Positions 37,301 to 50,581 of a stretch of DNA of 64,000 bases are shown here, piece after piece. The DNA lies in NCBI GenBank assembly GCA_947623455.1, contig OX392543.1, forward strand, positions 17,544,757 to 17,608,756, read 5' to 3'. The position numbers and the translations under genes were made by a program. The first letter of the stretch is position 1; each line of letters opens with the position of its first letter. This DNA is from Mimachlamys varia. Taxonomy: Eukaryota > Mollusca > Bivalvia > Pectinida > Pectinidae. The notes under the pieces were generated by a model. It worked only from the letters and a program-made list of their open reading frames with translations. It was not told the DNA's origin and did not search any database.

Positions 37301-39619
37301 CTCCCCCACAAGCACTCTTCCTTCACCGTGGTTACAATTTCCTTATATAGATCTACAATGGCTGTCTTTACAACTGTCGAAACTTGGAGTTATCTCCCTT
37401 TGAACGAATTCCATGCAGTGGTGCCGTGTGGGTGACGGTGCCAGAGGAAATCATGGCGTCATTCAGGATGTTCCCTCTGTTTGAGCATATCAACAATGGG
37501 GGATAATAAATGAAAACCGGTTGACCATATGTTTCTCCATTCAGTATAATATTAGAAGGGTACAATAAAGTCCATACGGGCATTTTCAGTTATTGGTTTG
37601 ATCTTTAAAATAAGATGACATGAAAATCGAAATAACATAGCTTTATTTCTATGCATCGATTTAGACTGGCTACCAGCCTCTAAATGAAAATATATATGGC
37701 CTTGAATTTAAATTGTGACGTATTTCATCAAGTGCAAAATTTTATTAGATCCAGCGGAAGATTTTAACATGTTTTATTATGATATTGACTTTATAACAAA
37801 TGCTTTATATGTGATAAACAAATTAGTCTCTTAATGATGTTTTGAAACTAACAGTTTATATTGTCATCTGCTGTTTTGACAAAATGTTGTAAGGAGATGG
37901 CTTCATAAGTTGTTATAACTTTTCTCCAAACTGTAGTTAATAAAATATGTTTAAAGTCAGAAGTACTATTCTGGAGACGGGAGCCGGTCTAGCATCGATG
38001 ATACTGGTTCACATAGGCCGTTTCAAAAGCCCGAGAAATACTTTGACCCAATCTTCGTTATGTTTCATATTTTCCTAGTAACCACCGGAACAAGAGCGAA
38101 CTAGCCAGAATAATGATGGGTTTTTTTTTTACAATTCTGTTATACTTCCACTAATTGTATGTCAGTATATATCATTGTTTTATTCAGAGAAAAGTGTCTG
38201 TTTGATTTGCACAAATAAGGGATGTTTTAATAGATATTTGCGCTGTTTATCGACTACTAGAAATTAATCATAAGGTCTAGAATCTATTTTACCACCGAAG
38301 AGAACAAACACTTGTTTATAATTTTATGATATAATATACAGCATTTATCATATAAGATATTGTTGAATAAATGTAATTCCCAAGAAATGTTTTAAGTTCA
38401 GATAATTATCTTAAGAGCATAAAACAAAAAGCTTTCATTAAAAAATCAAATTTTGACTCTGATTTTAAAAATTTATCAAGAGTTCCGCAAGACTCTATTA
38501 TTTGGTCCTTGCTATTTTTGACGGAAATTACATAAATGCTAATAAAGCTATTTACTCTCGACTTTTCCGGTTTTGTTTTTTTGTTTTTTGTTTTGTTTTT
38601 GCAGATAATACGTCGCCTAGTAATGCATTTCCTCACGTTATAGAATAACCTCGAGGCTATTTTATTAATCAACACGTCGTTCCTATGTGACATGCTGGAT
38701 ACTACATATGGATATTTTAGAATTTTATCCATAATCTGTAAACTGTCACAAGAATTACCGGAAGTTCGTCTTAAAAATATAAGTAATTACTCACCGATTG
38801 AACCAGGCGTTAAAATATGCAGTTTTGCTTAAAACATTTTCGTGTTCCTCAAAATAAACCTTCTGAAAAAAAATAAGCAAATCATTTAATTCAAAAACTA
38901 GTCTTTATTGTAGCTTGATAAACGTACAAAAATGTCATATGCAAATCAGGGCACATCTCTACGCAATTTGTTTTCCACTGCCGAAGAGTGAACGAAACAT
39001 TCTCATAGTATCGATAAACAACACTGTTTGTAATGAAACGTAAACTTTACCATGCAATGAAATTCCAAATTTCGCCAGTTTCAAACAGAACAAAAAGAGA
39101 AATAACTTGCCGTCAATCAAAACCGATGTAAGACTGCACAATGAATAAAATTAAAATAAATTCAGAAAAGAGGCATGAACGATATAACGACTACTTCAGA
39201 CGGCGAAAAATTGCTGAAAAACGTTTGGTTTATTTTTTTTTCAAATATATTTTCATGTACCCTTTTTTGTAGCCATTAGTAGGTAGTGTAAATATCTGTG
39301 ACGTCATCCGTAATTTCATCAGTTTTCTACCGATTTGAGTACGAAACAGCGGCTGCTTCTTACGTTTGCGTAAATCGGTAAGTCAAGGACCGGATATATT
39401 CTCTTCTTGTGATGGAATTTAAACAATCACCTTTGAACACGAGCTTTAATATTTAGTTGATTGAGCTAAAAATCAATTACATAGACTGATTCCAAACAGA
39501 AATGGTCCATATTTCAATAAAAGACGTAAAAGGAATCGAAAGTTAGGAGTATTTTTAATGTTCGTGAATATGATATACATTTTTAATTAACCGCTGAACT
39601 TTCATAGCACTAAAAGATT
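34391..39619. other. Gene-free stretch with low-complexity and minor repeats
   Basis: No host gene recognised. Contents: a G-rich tract at 34790-34860; a (TTTA)n run near 35710-35732; a run of about 16 G near 36232-36248; a direct repeat TTTAGTTTGATTACGCGG at 36727 and 36850 flanking about 100 bp; and a tRNA-like piece with B box GGTTCGAGCCCC near 37198. The 35.7-36.7 kb block (with TTTTACGTCCTCACATGG) reads like part of a larger unclassified repeat. Confidence 0.4.
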
Positions 39620-39859
39620 AAACTTTATTTATTTTACAATAATTATAAAAAAAAGTTATCAAACTTATATCAATCACTCTTGTTGGCCTGGATGTTTGCT
39701 TGCGAAGGGTCTTATTGTGGAAGGAAACCGGAGTACCCGGATAAAACAAACGAGGTCGAGCAGGTGACTCTATATCTTTTCCACGTCCGGTTGGGGAATC
39801 GAACCCTGGCCGCCTTGTTGAAATGCAAGTGCGCTATCCACTGCACTACCCGACCACCC
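39620..39859 (-). mobile_element. tRNA-derived SINE, copy 2
   Basis: Minus-strand copy of the SINE at 15612. The head GGGTGGTCGGGTAGTGCAG, B box GGTTCGATTCCCC, central-domain complement of AACCGGAGTACCCGG and an AATAAAGTTTA-type tail are all recognisable. Its short open frames are part of the SINE. Confidence 0.83.
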
Positions 39860-40034
39860 AAAGTAATATGAAAGTTAAAAAATGACTTTTAACCATTAAA
39901 ACGTTTTATTTCAAATTTATGATATTTTAAAGATATACAATATTCATTTTTCAAATAACGTTCTGACGATTACACTATTTCGAAAATTCCCAACGTTTGA
40001 AATGGGCTCATTACTGCATGTAATTAACAATTAC

Positions 40035-40416
40035 TTAAAGGCCCAATATACGTAACATTCGGCAAAACTTGAAGCGAAATTCAAGCCTAATAACGTTGTA
40101 TAAAATAGTTGTAGTTGAGATTTACTGATTTCAGCAATATTCAAGATGAATTCTTATGCGTTCACCGTTACAGCAGCAGTTGAAAGTCGGTATTTGTAAA
40201 CACGCGTCCATTTTAAACTGTCTTCTAACTTCGGCTTGTTGTTGAAGTGGGCCCCACCTGAATTATTTTCAATTATTTGGATTTTTCTGTCAAGAGTTTC
40301 TTTTAAGGTACCGCTAAGGTTTACTTTTTATTTTTCAAGCGTTATCAACTGGATTTCTTTCTTAATTGTTCAGAATCTATAAAAAGTTCCTGAAGTTACG
40401 TATATTGGGCCTTTAA
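40035..40416 (+). mobile_element. MITE family A, copy 4
   Basis: About 380 bp, TTAA on both sides, inverted ends AAGGCCCAATATACGTAA. Internal markers CTTCGGCTTGTTGTTGAAG and GGGCCCCACCTGAATTATTT are shared with copies 2, 3 and 6. Confidence 0.85.
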
Positions 40417-41097
40417 GGTTCTCTCCTATTTCACCCCGATAGCCTCACCGCTGTGCAGGTAAAAACTGTACAATGCGATGCAATTCATTTTTGGCATATT
40501 ACCATTTATAGGTGCAATCACCTGCATGCATCTCGGTCGTCGTAAGTTTTCAACATTCTGTCTTGATTTAAGATCATTTTCACCAGGGATTGGAGACATT
40601 CATGGAACGGTGAACAGCGCCCCCTGTCGGCGGTGACATCGCCACCTGTTCTGGAGATTAAAGATTTGTGTGTAATGGGGCGGAATGTCACATCAAGGTT
40701 CCTTTATAGACCTCGAGACGAATACAGCTATTGCATATCATTGCGAGATTAGGCATTTCTGCCATACATACTGCTGTGTAAAACATGTTTGTCTTGTCGT
40801 TTATTCACTAGCCAGAATGCACATGATAGGGTTATGTACAACACACCAGATCACGCATCCCAGAGTTTGCCTTTTCAGTAATTTAATTTTGTATGCTATT
40901 ACCGTCAGAACTTGGCCAAGGGAGGTAATCCAGTTATATGAAGATATATAACAAGGTTAAGTAGGCATCACATTAAAAGTGAAAATATATTGAGAAAACG
41001 GCGATGGCTGACAGTGGAGAGTACGAACGTTGCTTGACGTACGATTTTTTTGGTATCTAGATTTATTACAAGCACAGGAGGAAATTACCAAGGGATA

Positions 41098-41490
41098 TAA
41101 AAGGCCCAATATACGTAACTTCAGGGAAATTTTCGTAATTCTGAAAATTCAAAAAAAAAAATCCAGTTGATGACCATGCAAAAATATGCCTAAAATGAAG
41201 TGAACCTGAGCGGTAACTAACAAGAAACTCTTGACAAAAGAATCCAAAGAATTGAAAATAATCCAAGTGGGGCCCACTTCAACAACAAACCGAAGATAGA
41301 AGACAGTTCGAAATGGACGCATGTTTACAAATGGCGTGTTTCAACTGCTGCTGTACCGGTAACCGCAAAAGAATTCATCTTGAATATTGCTGATATCAGT
41401 TAAACTTAACTAAATCTAAATATATAATAAGTTATTATGCATGGATTTCGCTTCAAGTTTTGCCGAAAGTTACGTATATTGGGCCTTTAA
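41098..41490 (-). mobile_element. MITE family A, copy 5
   Basis: About 390 bp, inverted relative to copy 4 and only 680 bp from it, with the same AAGGCCCAATATACG termini and internal AACAACAAACCGAAG. The two copies could pair in a transcript. Confidence 0.85.
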
Positions 41491-43374
41491 GATTTAAGGA
41501 AACTTGTAAAATCCAACAAATTCAAAATAATTTATAAAGAAATCAAGACGACATTATTGAGGACAGCAAAAACGATAAATTACGAAAATTGATAATCAAG
41601 CATTGCAGAACAGAGATAAGCAGTGTACAGGGAGTCAACTTGTAATAAAGGGAGATAACTTGTGATAAAGGGAGATAATCTCGTATAAAATATCGATTAA
41701 CAAATTTTCTTACCAGTAAAGGAAGTAGACATAACTTATTTTGCGCAATCGGAAAAGACAAAAATAACAAGTTAGTGTGTACCACCATGCTGCATGTCCA
41801 CAAGCTAGAATTCAATGATAGACGATTCAGTGAATCAGTGATATGAATTTATGAAAAAACGGATTCGGAAATTACAAAGTAAAAGGTGGTTATAACTTTT
41901 TCAAATCATCACATTTACACTCAGATGCACTCGTGCGACTTAGGAAAGCGCATTGTTTAGAGGAAACTCCACTCAAATTTATTTACCAAAGCAAGTCACG
42001 TTATCCCCCAGAATTACATTAATAAAATAAAAAATGCCAAATAAGTAGGCAATATATGTACTTCATCAAAAAAAATCAAAGTCCAAACATTTTAGCAAAA
42101 GGGAAATCATGAATAAGTTTGAGACAAACAAATTTAAAAAATTACTGAATGCAATTAAATATCGAGTCACATGACCCTAGAGGGTCACCTGGCTAATGCA
42201 CCGAAAAGCACGGTGTCAGTTGTAAACATACACTTTTCTTATGCAAGAACATTGTGGCAATGATATACAACGGTTTCTCATAAATACAGGATTTATTGCT
42301 AATGTTTGAGCGAGCTATCATGGTTGTGCACCGTTAGTGACTAATTAGGCAAAATGTCTTTATCATCGTCAAAGCTAATAACCGTTTTGATTTAAACATA
42401 TTTTATTTGCAAATATACAAATGGGATCAGACACAAGTTAAACAACTTATAATTTGTCTTCTCCCGTAAAACATAAATGGTGATATATACATATGACGGC
42501 AATTAGAAAAAAAGATATAGACGATGAAAAATGACACTCTCAAAATTGACTGTAGAATAAAATTTACACAATATATATCAAATTACAATGTTATTTTTGT
42601 ACTCGTATATGTCAGCATAGCATTATGCACATGTTAAATGAAGTGGACTTTTTACTGCATACTGACAAACTAGGACCGTAACTACAATGTTTCGCGAGAA
42701 ATGATCGATACAGGCCACACGGACCTTTTGACGATATTTCGTAACGTATTAAAATCTAACAATAAGAAACAAATTAATGACGGATTCAGGCGTCACACAA
42801 TCACACGAAGTATACTAAAACCGATGATATGCCACTGTTTCATCGAATTAATCATTATATGACAACCGTTCCCCTTTTAAAAGGTCTATAAATCTTCCCC
42901 TCATAGCTCCTTCAAGAGATCCCCTGCGCTCTTCCCTGGCGTAAAATCGATCACTTTGCACTCAGTGGCCCTGTGCGTTCTGTCAGACGGTTGCCACGGG
43001 TGACTGCACTCCGCTAGTTGTACCCGGCCAGTCTTGACATGAGTTTTTATCACCCGTCATTTAAAAATCAATTAAGGACGTATTAGTCCTCTGATTACTG
43101 TTGCTGATTCGACCCTGATAAGTAAGTAGAACCTAGTAGCTTAATACAAGTCGTCAAAATTGGAAAGTTTTCAGCTGACTAATTTCAATGGCGGCATGAT
43201 GGATGGGCTTCCGTGTAATGGAGAAGTGTGAGGTCGAGATAAATCAGCAGACTGACCATCCCGTTATGAATGGGAGGGGTCAGTAAGGTAGTCTCTACAT
43301 TTCCGCAATGTATGTACAATTTGTAGTTTACAAGTGACAGATGTACGAGAGTCTACTCAACTGTCCTCTGGTCA
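41491..43374. other. No gene seen
   Basis: AT-rich sequence with two GGGAGATAA motifs in tandem near 41651-41690, a partial relative of the 20469 retroposon near 42391-42475, and a slightly GC-richer segment at 42900-43060. No protein or RNA gene recognised. Confidence 0.4.
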
Positions 43375-44310
43375 TCTGCGTATGATCCACTCAGAAATAA
43401 GCTAGACTGCTCCCATCTCCTTGTCTGCTACTTTGTTTGCTTAATGTGAGCATGATCCACCCGAGAATCTGTGTCTTCGGAGTATGATCCTCTTCGATAT
43501 ATTAAGTATTTGTTAAACTAGACTGCCCCTATCTCCCTGTCTGCTACTATGCTAAATGGATTGAGAGTATGTTCCACCTAGAAATATTAAAGGCCAAATA
43601 TACGTAACTTTCGTCAAAACTTGAAGCGAAAATCAAGCCTAATAATTTAATACATTTATAAATTTAGTTATGATTAACTGATATCAGCAATAACCAAGAT
43701 GAATTCTTTCGCGGTTACCGGTACAGCAGCAGTTGAAACACGCTATTTGTTAACACGCGTCCATTTCGAACCGTCTTCTACCTTCGGTTTGTTGTTGAAG
43801 TGGGCCCCACCTGAATTATTTTCAATTCTTTTGATTTTTGTTCAGAGTTTCATGTTAGTTACCGATCAGGTTTACTTCGTTTTAGGCTTATTTTTGCATG
43901 ATTATCAACTGGATTTTTTTTCAGAGTTTTTCATAATCACGAAAAATTTCCTGAAGTTACGTATATTGGGCCTTTAAGTCAATGCGAAACAAGGCTGTCC
44001 CTCCATCTTGTCAGTTATTTTGTTCAATGCTTTCCGAGCATGATCCACTAATAATACCGAGTCATAAAGGAACATGAAGTCCTCCAATCTTGTTTGTTAT
44101 TTTGTTCAATGCTTTTTGTCAGTATGTTCAACTACTCTCATTATCTCCATATTATGGACCTACCTAGAAATATCAGTTATGAAGGAACTGAAGTTGCTCG
44201 TTTGTCTTTATGCTCAATATCTTCAGAGCATGATTCGCTTGGTTACATTAAGTCACGGTGACGAAGTCTGCCATCCATCTTGTCAAACAAGTTTTAGTGT
44301 GCTTACTTGT
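43375..44310 (+). repeat. Degenerate tandem repeat of about 85-110 bp units, split by a MITE
   Basis: The phrase ATGATCCACYYAGAAATA followed by TAGACTGYCYCYATCTCC, TTGTCTGCTA and TTTTGTTCAATGCTTTC recurs about six times (starts near 43380, 43451, 43571, 44040, 44130, 44230), with an outlying unit near 44680. Units are strongly diverged. Family A copy 6 is inserted inside a unit at 43587. Confidence 0.6.
43587..43977 (+). mobile_element. MITE family A, copy 6
   Basis: About 390 bp with TTAA borders, inverted AAGGCC.AATATACGTAA ends and all family markers. It interrupts the degenerate tandem repeat. Confidence 0.87.
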
Positions 44311-44404
44311 TGTGATTGAAAATGATGACACGGTTCTCACTTTGACTACTTGATCTTTACATGGATGTGACCAGGATTCACTTATAGTCTTATTCTCTTG
44401 TACA

Positions 44405-44640
44405 TTTACAAGGGCCTATATATGTTATGTTTTGCCCCCGCCATGAAATGGGGGCATATATTGTTACCCATGTCCGTCCCGTCCCGTCGCGTTGCGTCCC
44501 GTCCCATGGTAATGTAACCAGCTTATTTAAATAACTACTGATTCGATTATCATTAAACTTCGCATACGTAATGAGCATGAACTTTTGTTCATAATTTAAT
44601 CGATTTGGAATTCTGATTATGGTGTTGTGGACGCTTCGGT
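44405..44640. repeat. Dispersed repeat containing GCCCCCGCCATGAAATGGGG
   Basis: A short palindrome-like GCCCCC...GGGGGC head is followed by GTCCGTCCCGTCCCGTCGCG and a tail with CTGATTCGATTATCATTAAAC. It looks like an insertion between remnants of the degenerate tandem repeat. The family is not identified and the borders are uncertain. Confidence 0.35.
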
Positions 44641-45460
44641 AATTTATGATCTTTTAAAATCATTTTTAATGTGTTCAGAACATGCTCCATTTAGAAATAT
44701 TACGCCAAGAAGGAACTATATTGTTCTCCATTCCTTGTCTACAGATATACGCATTCTAAATACCTACAAGCTATTCCCATGGGAACAAAATGTGCCCACA
44801 TCTTAGCTGACTTGTTTTAGTGTTCATACGAGGCTGAATTCGTGGAAGAGCTAATCAGGACAGGTAACAAAAAACCTTGTCAAGTCTTTTCACTTTCACG
44901 GTAAAACACCTTTGTTGTGAATGTTACCTTTTGAACTTGATTATATTTGTTGTCCAATCCTTTTGACATTGTAACATTTTAAAGTTGTCAATAAAATTTG
45001 TAAAAATGAATTGAAAGTGATCTTAATTATGTTCAATAGACGAAACGCCATCATAATAAAGTCATATACACTGTATCTGCCTGCCGGGTTTTCCGTTTCG
45101 GCAACATTTAAAAAAAAAAAAAATTTACTACGGTGTTTTTTTTTTTTTTATTTCACATCACAATTCGAAATTGGTTATCGCGTCTGGTGGACTAGCGTGT
45201 AGCATTTGAGGTAGGTTCTATAATATATTTCTGCATTTCAAAAATATATCGAAAAAATCTTTGAAAAATTGTGCCAATTAGAACTGGGTTAAAGCAACTT
45301 ATCAATCTTGTAAGTGTCAAACCAGTTTGTCTACAAAGTTATATTAAATAAATACAACTTTCTTGCAGTTCAACGCCTGTTAGTCATACCACAGGATTCA
45401 AACAGTAAACAGCACTTCAGTGCCCCCCCCCCCCATCCTCTAACAAGACACGGCACTGAC

Positions 45461-45860
45461 GGTAAATAAATTAGAGAATACCGGAGCGTTAATATAATCA
45501 TAATCCGAACTCAAAATCGATAAAACGAGGGGCAAAATATGAACAAAGGAGAGATTTACATGAAGACCCTTGTTACAGTACAAGAGAATAAGACCAGGTG
45601 TTCCGGAAGAGTGAGCGTCTTCTGCTTCATCGACGATACCCGCCATGTAAATCTATGTCACATCCATGCGAATGTCAAGTCATCAAAGTAAGAACCAAAT
45701 CATCACTGTTTATCACAAGTAGTGATACTAATGAGTATATTAAAAATGTCTACCTTCATATCATACAAGGCTACAGAATATCTCTCTATGAGACAAAGTT
45801 GGTGACTATACAATTGGTTCATAGTTTTTATCAACCTGCATCTCCCCATGTAGACATAGC
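45461..45860 (-). repeat. Dispersed repeat family C, copy 1
   Basis: First of at least seven copies between 45 and 60 kb. Shared landmarks are GAATACCG.AGCGT, AATCGAT, AAAATATGAACAAAGG, AAGAGAATAAGACCAG, TTCCGGAAGAGT.AGCGTCT and CTTCATCGACGA. On the minus strand it can be read as MAGIVDEAEDAHSSGTPGLI, and related frames recur in other copies. No known domain. Nature unknown: an unclassified transposon or a multiplied exon. Confidence 0.6.
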
Positions 45861-47253
45861 ATTTGATGACATAGCCCTTATACGACAATGGCGAGAGATA
45901 CAGCCAATGGTTCCTTTCCCAAAGAGCCTTGACATTTGTTTTAAGTAAATTTAAGTTAATGTTTATCTTCATATGTTTCTGTTTGATTTTTACGTCTTCG
46001 CAACAGGTCAGATTGTTTGAAAATGGTTGCCAAGTGTCACACCGCCAACACCAAGTTAGGTTGATGACACCCTACACCTAAATAGGGTCGCCAAAACATA
46101 TAACTCTCTGATTTTATATACATACATGTATATCTCGGAAATTGTATTTACAGCCCCGGGATTTAGTGAAAGTGTTACGACCCATCGGAACACATCCTTC
46201 TGAATTCTCACTAATGCCTAATACTTATGAACCATTTGGACACAAGGGGTGTTTCCTCGTGGTATTGAAAAAGTTCAAAAACACTCCATGCATATGCGTT
46301 TTTAAGCGATCCCTTCATATTGTGAAAGAGGACAACATATTAGTCACAATAATCGAAAGGTATATTTGGTTTAAACTCAGCAACATCTCGGATGATAAAG
46401 GGGGTTTTTGAGTATAAGGAAATATTGAAATGCTCATCATTCGCAGAAATGGCTATTGAAATGTGCATTCGCGCGACGTGTACAATACATAAAATATTCG
46501 ATATGGCAATTTGTTTTGAGCTCGTGTTGATGTATGCCTTAAACACGTAAGCAGTTTTCTCGGGAATAGAGACTTGGGACGCGAGCTGCAAAGAAAATGT
46601 ACACAGGCAACGGGCAAACCGTGGTGGAGGGAATCTCTTTGATGGGGCGATTAGTCGATGAAAGTTTGCGGTCATCAAAGCAAATGGCGCTAATAACTGT
46701 ATTAAAATGGGGATGGATTTCATGGCGAATTTGCTCGGTGTAACACAGGGCACATATTACTTGCAGGCTGGTTAGTTTAACACGGCAATATAGTAACGGT
46801 TCTCAAACGTGTTATTTCATGTGTTGTAAATTTAAATAAAAGTCCGTCCGAAGTTTTAGTTATATTTTTCCCCACGCTGCTCCAATGATCACGGGTAGTC
46901 GGGAATTTTGCATCTGAAAAGATGCTTTATGCTGAAAAGTGATTGTGATATTATGATGCATGCGTTTGAGTGTGAATAGTATAATTTGGTGTATACTGTA
47001 AAGTAGAGAGTATGTTGCATACATCAGCTACACGGCTAGGAATGCTGCGTGCTTTGGGGTATATCTATAGTAATATCGTATAGCCGGTTGTTTTCGTGTG
47101 GATGATATTTTCACTAATTTGCGGGACATGTACGTTAGTGTGAAAATTTGATGCGTGAGCTAATTTGACACACGTAAATATTAACCCTAAACTTCAATGC
47201 ATTCTACTGTAGTTATTAGTAGATTGTGTGTATTTCAAACAATCAAATACATT

Positions 47254-47470
47254 ACAGAGTACCGAAGCGTTAACATAATCATAATCCGAACTCAAATCGA
47301 TTAAACCAGGGGCAAAATATGAACAAAGGAAAAATGTACATGGAGACCTCTGTAAAAGTACAAGAGAAATTAGAATAGGTGTTCCGGAAGAGAAAGCGTC
47401 TTCAACTTCATCGACGACACCCGCCATGTAAATCTTTGTCGCATCCAAGTAAGCATCAAGATGAGAACCG
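47254..47470 (-). repeat. Dispersed repeat family C, copy 2
   Basis: Carries GAGTACCGAAGCGTTAAC, AAAATATGAACAAAGG and GTGTTCCGGAAGAG. Minus-strand reading MAGVVDEVEDAFSSGTP keeps the frame seen in copy 1. Confidence 0.6.
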
Positions 47471-47559
47471 AGTCATGATTGTCAATCATAGCAAGTAAAC
47501 AAGTAAAAGTGTATTGCTTTTTTTAGAAAAATAAACACAATGGTATTTATTTTTATTAT

Positions 47560-48900
47560 ATATATGTATGATGTATTTTTGCTAACGTAGTGTATGTGCC
47601 CATGCGATCTGTGCTCCATAGTGTATGTGATAGATATGATAATGCGTGCATGTGTGTGTATGAGATCCATAATGCTTGTTTATCAGGAATATGATACGTG
47701 CTTTGGAAGAATACGGCATTTTAGTGTATGTCAGGAGCGAATTTGATGAAACTATGCTTACTATGTAATGTATATGAAGATATAAGTAATACTAGGACAT
47801 ATTTGGTATAGTGTGCTTGCTAAGATACAAAATTTTAGAGAATGTATGATATGAGTTATGCTGTTATATTTATATTGCCAGGGAATTACAGGATGATGTT
47901 ATTCATTTTTTCCCTTAAAGCACTCATAGCCGAGAATTGTGTTATTAAAAGCAAACTGCTCAGAATGCATTGTGTGAAGAATCCTCTCATTCTTTCATTT
48001 TTGTTTTTTTGTTTTTGTGTTCCAGTTTCGTCCTTTCGTACAAGTATATGCCCTTTTTAACACATTCATGTACAGCATTACCTCCGCACATGTTGAACAA
48101 ATCATTTGTTCATGTTGTATACTTACAAACATACATATACACATTCACTCATAAACATAGTCTCACACCCCAGACATTTATGTTTATGATTCTATACGAT
48201 TCTATAATTTAAAGGTATGTATTAGGATGATAGTAATGTTAAGGGAAGGTATGATATGATTTATGCTATGTAATATAGCACATAGGATGATGTTTCGCTG
48301 GGAAATGCATATACTGATTTTATGCTTTATGAATGAAGTTGGTGATATTATTAATGCTAAGAAATAAAAAAAGATGTTATTACGCATTTTAAGAAATGTA
48401 TGTGATGATACATAAAATGTACTATGTTTGCTAGTGAATGTACATGGTAATATGATTTCTACCACTCGCTAATGCTTGTGTCTTTTGTAACTTTTAAAAA
48501 AATAATGAACTCGAGAGAAATAAATTCCATATAAAACAGCCACTCGGTGTGTAACCTCTATTTATTCCATGGAATGTAAATTGACGATATTATGCATGCT
48601 AGTGAATGTATATAATTGTATTATAATTTATTGGGAATGTATATAATATTTTACTTGCAAAGGCATGCACATGATGATATTATGCATGCTAAGAAATGTA
48701 AAAATATATATAATGATCACATTGATATAAGGGAATGTTATATTATGCTGTTTTACATGCTAGATAAAGTATGTAATACTATGTTGTGATATTAATAAGC
48801 ATGCTACAATATAATACATTTGTTGTGAGAATAAAGTTATATTAATATTATAATGATAATTGTATAATGTATGTTACAAAATAATGCATTCAACAGTGTT
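47560..48900. repeat. AT-rich stretch with degenerate short repeats
   Basis: Phrases such as GATATTATGCATGCTA, GTGAATGTATATAAT and GGGAATGT recur many times with poor periodicity (about 35-50 bp). It looks like an old, decayed minisatellite. Small open frames are chance products. Confidence 0.45.
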
Positions 48901-48924
48901 CAAGGTAATACTATGAAATGACGT

Positions 48925-49108
48925 AACACAAACACATGCTGCACCTTTTAAATTTAGTAATATATACTGTATGTCGAAAAAAGGAATTAAACTGCATCAT
49001 ACAGCTGTTTCGTCCTTTTAGGACTCTTCAGTGATGCTAGGGGACAAAAGGTGGGAATCCAAAATTTCTAATCTAATGTAGAAGCAGAAGGGTCAGGTGC
49101 GTAAACCC
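48925..49108 (+). repeat. Dispersed repeat family D, copy 1
   Basis: About 185 bp closely matching 52228-52416 in the same orientation. Landmarks are ATGCTGCACCTTTTAAAT, GGAATTAAACTGCA, ATACAG.TGTTTC, GACTCTTCAGTGATGCTAGG and AGAAGGGTCAGGTGCGTAAA. Non-coding, family unknown. Confidence 0.75.
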
Positions 49109-49370
49109 CCTATAGTATAGTTTGAGTTCATATATCAGTTTCACAACTTAAAATACTTGTTAGTTATATCAGGTTCTTTAAGTCTTCCGTATCAACTGTT
49201 CTTCAAAGCATTTGGTTTATTTTGTTTTACGTCCTATTAACAGCCAGGGCCATTCAGAGGTGGAGAGCTCGTGGTAGAATATATGTAGGGACACCTTAAC
49301 CATCGGCCACCGCGGCCTCGTTCTTCTCAAAAGAGCGTATGTATGTACTTTATTACCGTTAAAGATATAT

Positions 49371-49600
49371 AAACTTTATTTATTTCACAACAATTATGAA
49401 AAAAGTTATCCAACTTATATTTATCATTCTTATTGGCCCGTATGTACGCGTATGCGGGGTCTTATTGTGGGAGGAAACCGGTGTACCCGGAGAAAACCCA
49501 CGTGGTCGGGCGGGTGACCTTTTCACGTCCGATCGGGAATCTAACCCCGGCCGGCTTGGTGAAAGGCAAGTGCGCTATCCACTGCACCACCAGACCACCC
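49371..49600 (-). mobile_element. tRNA-derived SINE, copy 3
   Basis: Minus-strand copy with head GGGTGGTCTGGTGGTGCAG, B-box region (GGTTAGATTCCC, one base off consensus) and central domain GGGTTTTCTCCGGGTACACC. Its tail side ends with AATAAAGTTTA. Confidence 0.83.
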
Positions 49601-50244
49601 ATTACATATATATCATAGCAACAAACGAGTTCTAAAGAAACTGAAATTTGCTCATCATATTTATCCTATTTTTATATTTTTTTCATTGCATCAGATACTT
49701 GAGTTTAAGCATGCGTCATTCGTTTGACACCGATCGATAGAGCAGCCCTTTTGAGACTAGAAACCATTGATGTCGGGTTGCGATCAACTGTTTTCACAAT
49801 TCATTAAACGGGACATATGATTCAATTAAGAGGAGTGTTTTCGTACCAAATACATGTAAGGTACCCACACTTTTTATGTATGCATACCGATCATATAGTT
49901 TAGGAATTAAAAGGGATCATTGTAACGTTCCGGATCCGTTTATTTTGGTGTTGACAACATATCACTAAATCCGGACCAAAAATTACCATATCATTTCCAT
50001 ATCGGGTCTAGATGTTAATACAAATGACAGATTTTCTAAAGAGTCGAACTCGTTTGAAATCCATTTGACGGGAATTTTGTTAATCAGTCCTTTCTGTTTA
50101 ACATAAATTTGCACACTCATCATTAATTAATAGAAATTATGTTTCGTACCAGAAACACATCAAGTGTTAGTGTCATTAACGATTCGCAACCGCCAATGAC
50201 GCCAAACCTTACAACGAATACCTCTTTGGCACCTTGCATTACTG

Positions 50245-50581
50245 CATCCTCGATATCGAAGGGTTACGATCACCTTTGCCCTCTTCCTCCATGGAATATG
50301 TCATGGCAAAATTGAAGGCTCCGTGTGCACTACCTTGTTGATGAGACAGGAAGACTGGTTCGACCCTTTGATGTACACTAAAAGAATCTCGTGGTCACAT
50401 AACGGTAAAAAATGAAGGCTTTAAAGTCGGTTGCGACTCCAATGTAAAGTTCAAAAGAAAGACATGCAGCCTAGCGATTATTCACGTTTTTTTAAAATCT
50501 GAGCGTGCCTACAGTTTTGCAATGAAATATACCAGGGGTGTAGAGAGCGTAGGTGATCGTTACTCCTCGATATGGAGGATG
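50245..50581. mobile_element. TIR element family B, copy 2
   Basis: 337 bp with termini CATCCTCGATATCGAAGGGT and, on the other strand, CATCCTCCATATCGAGGAGT. It shares ATATGTCATGGCAAA and TTGATGTACA internal sequence with 7727-7974. Confidence 0.7.

Noticed and set aside
49396..49635. 79-codon frame with a signal-peptide-like start
   Set aside because: It is the tRNA-derived SINE read through. The same frame pieces occur in the other SINE copies.
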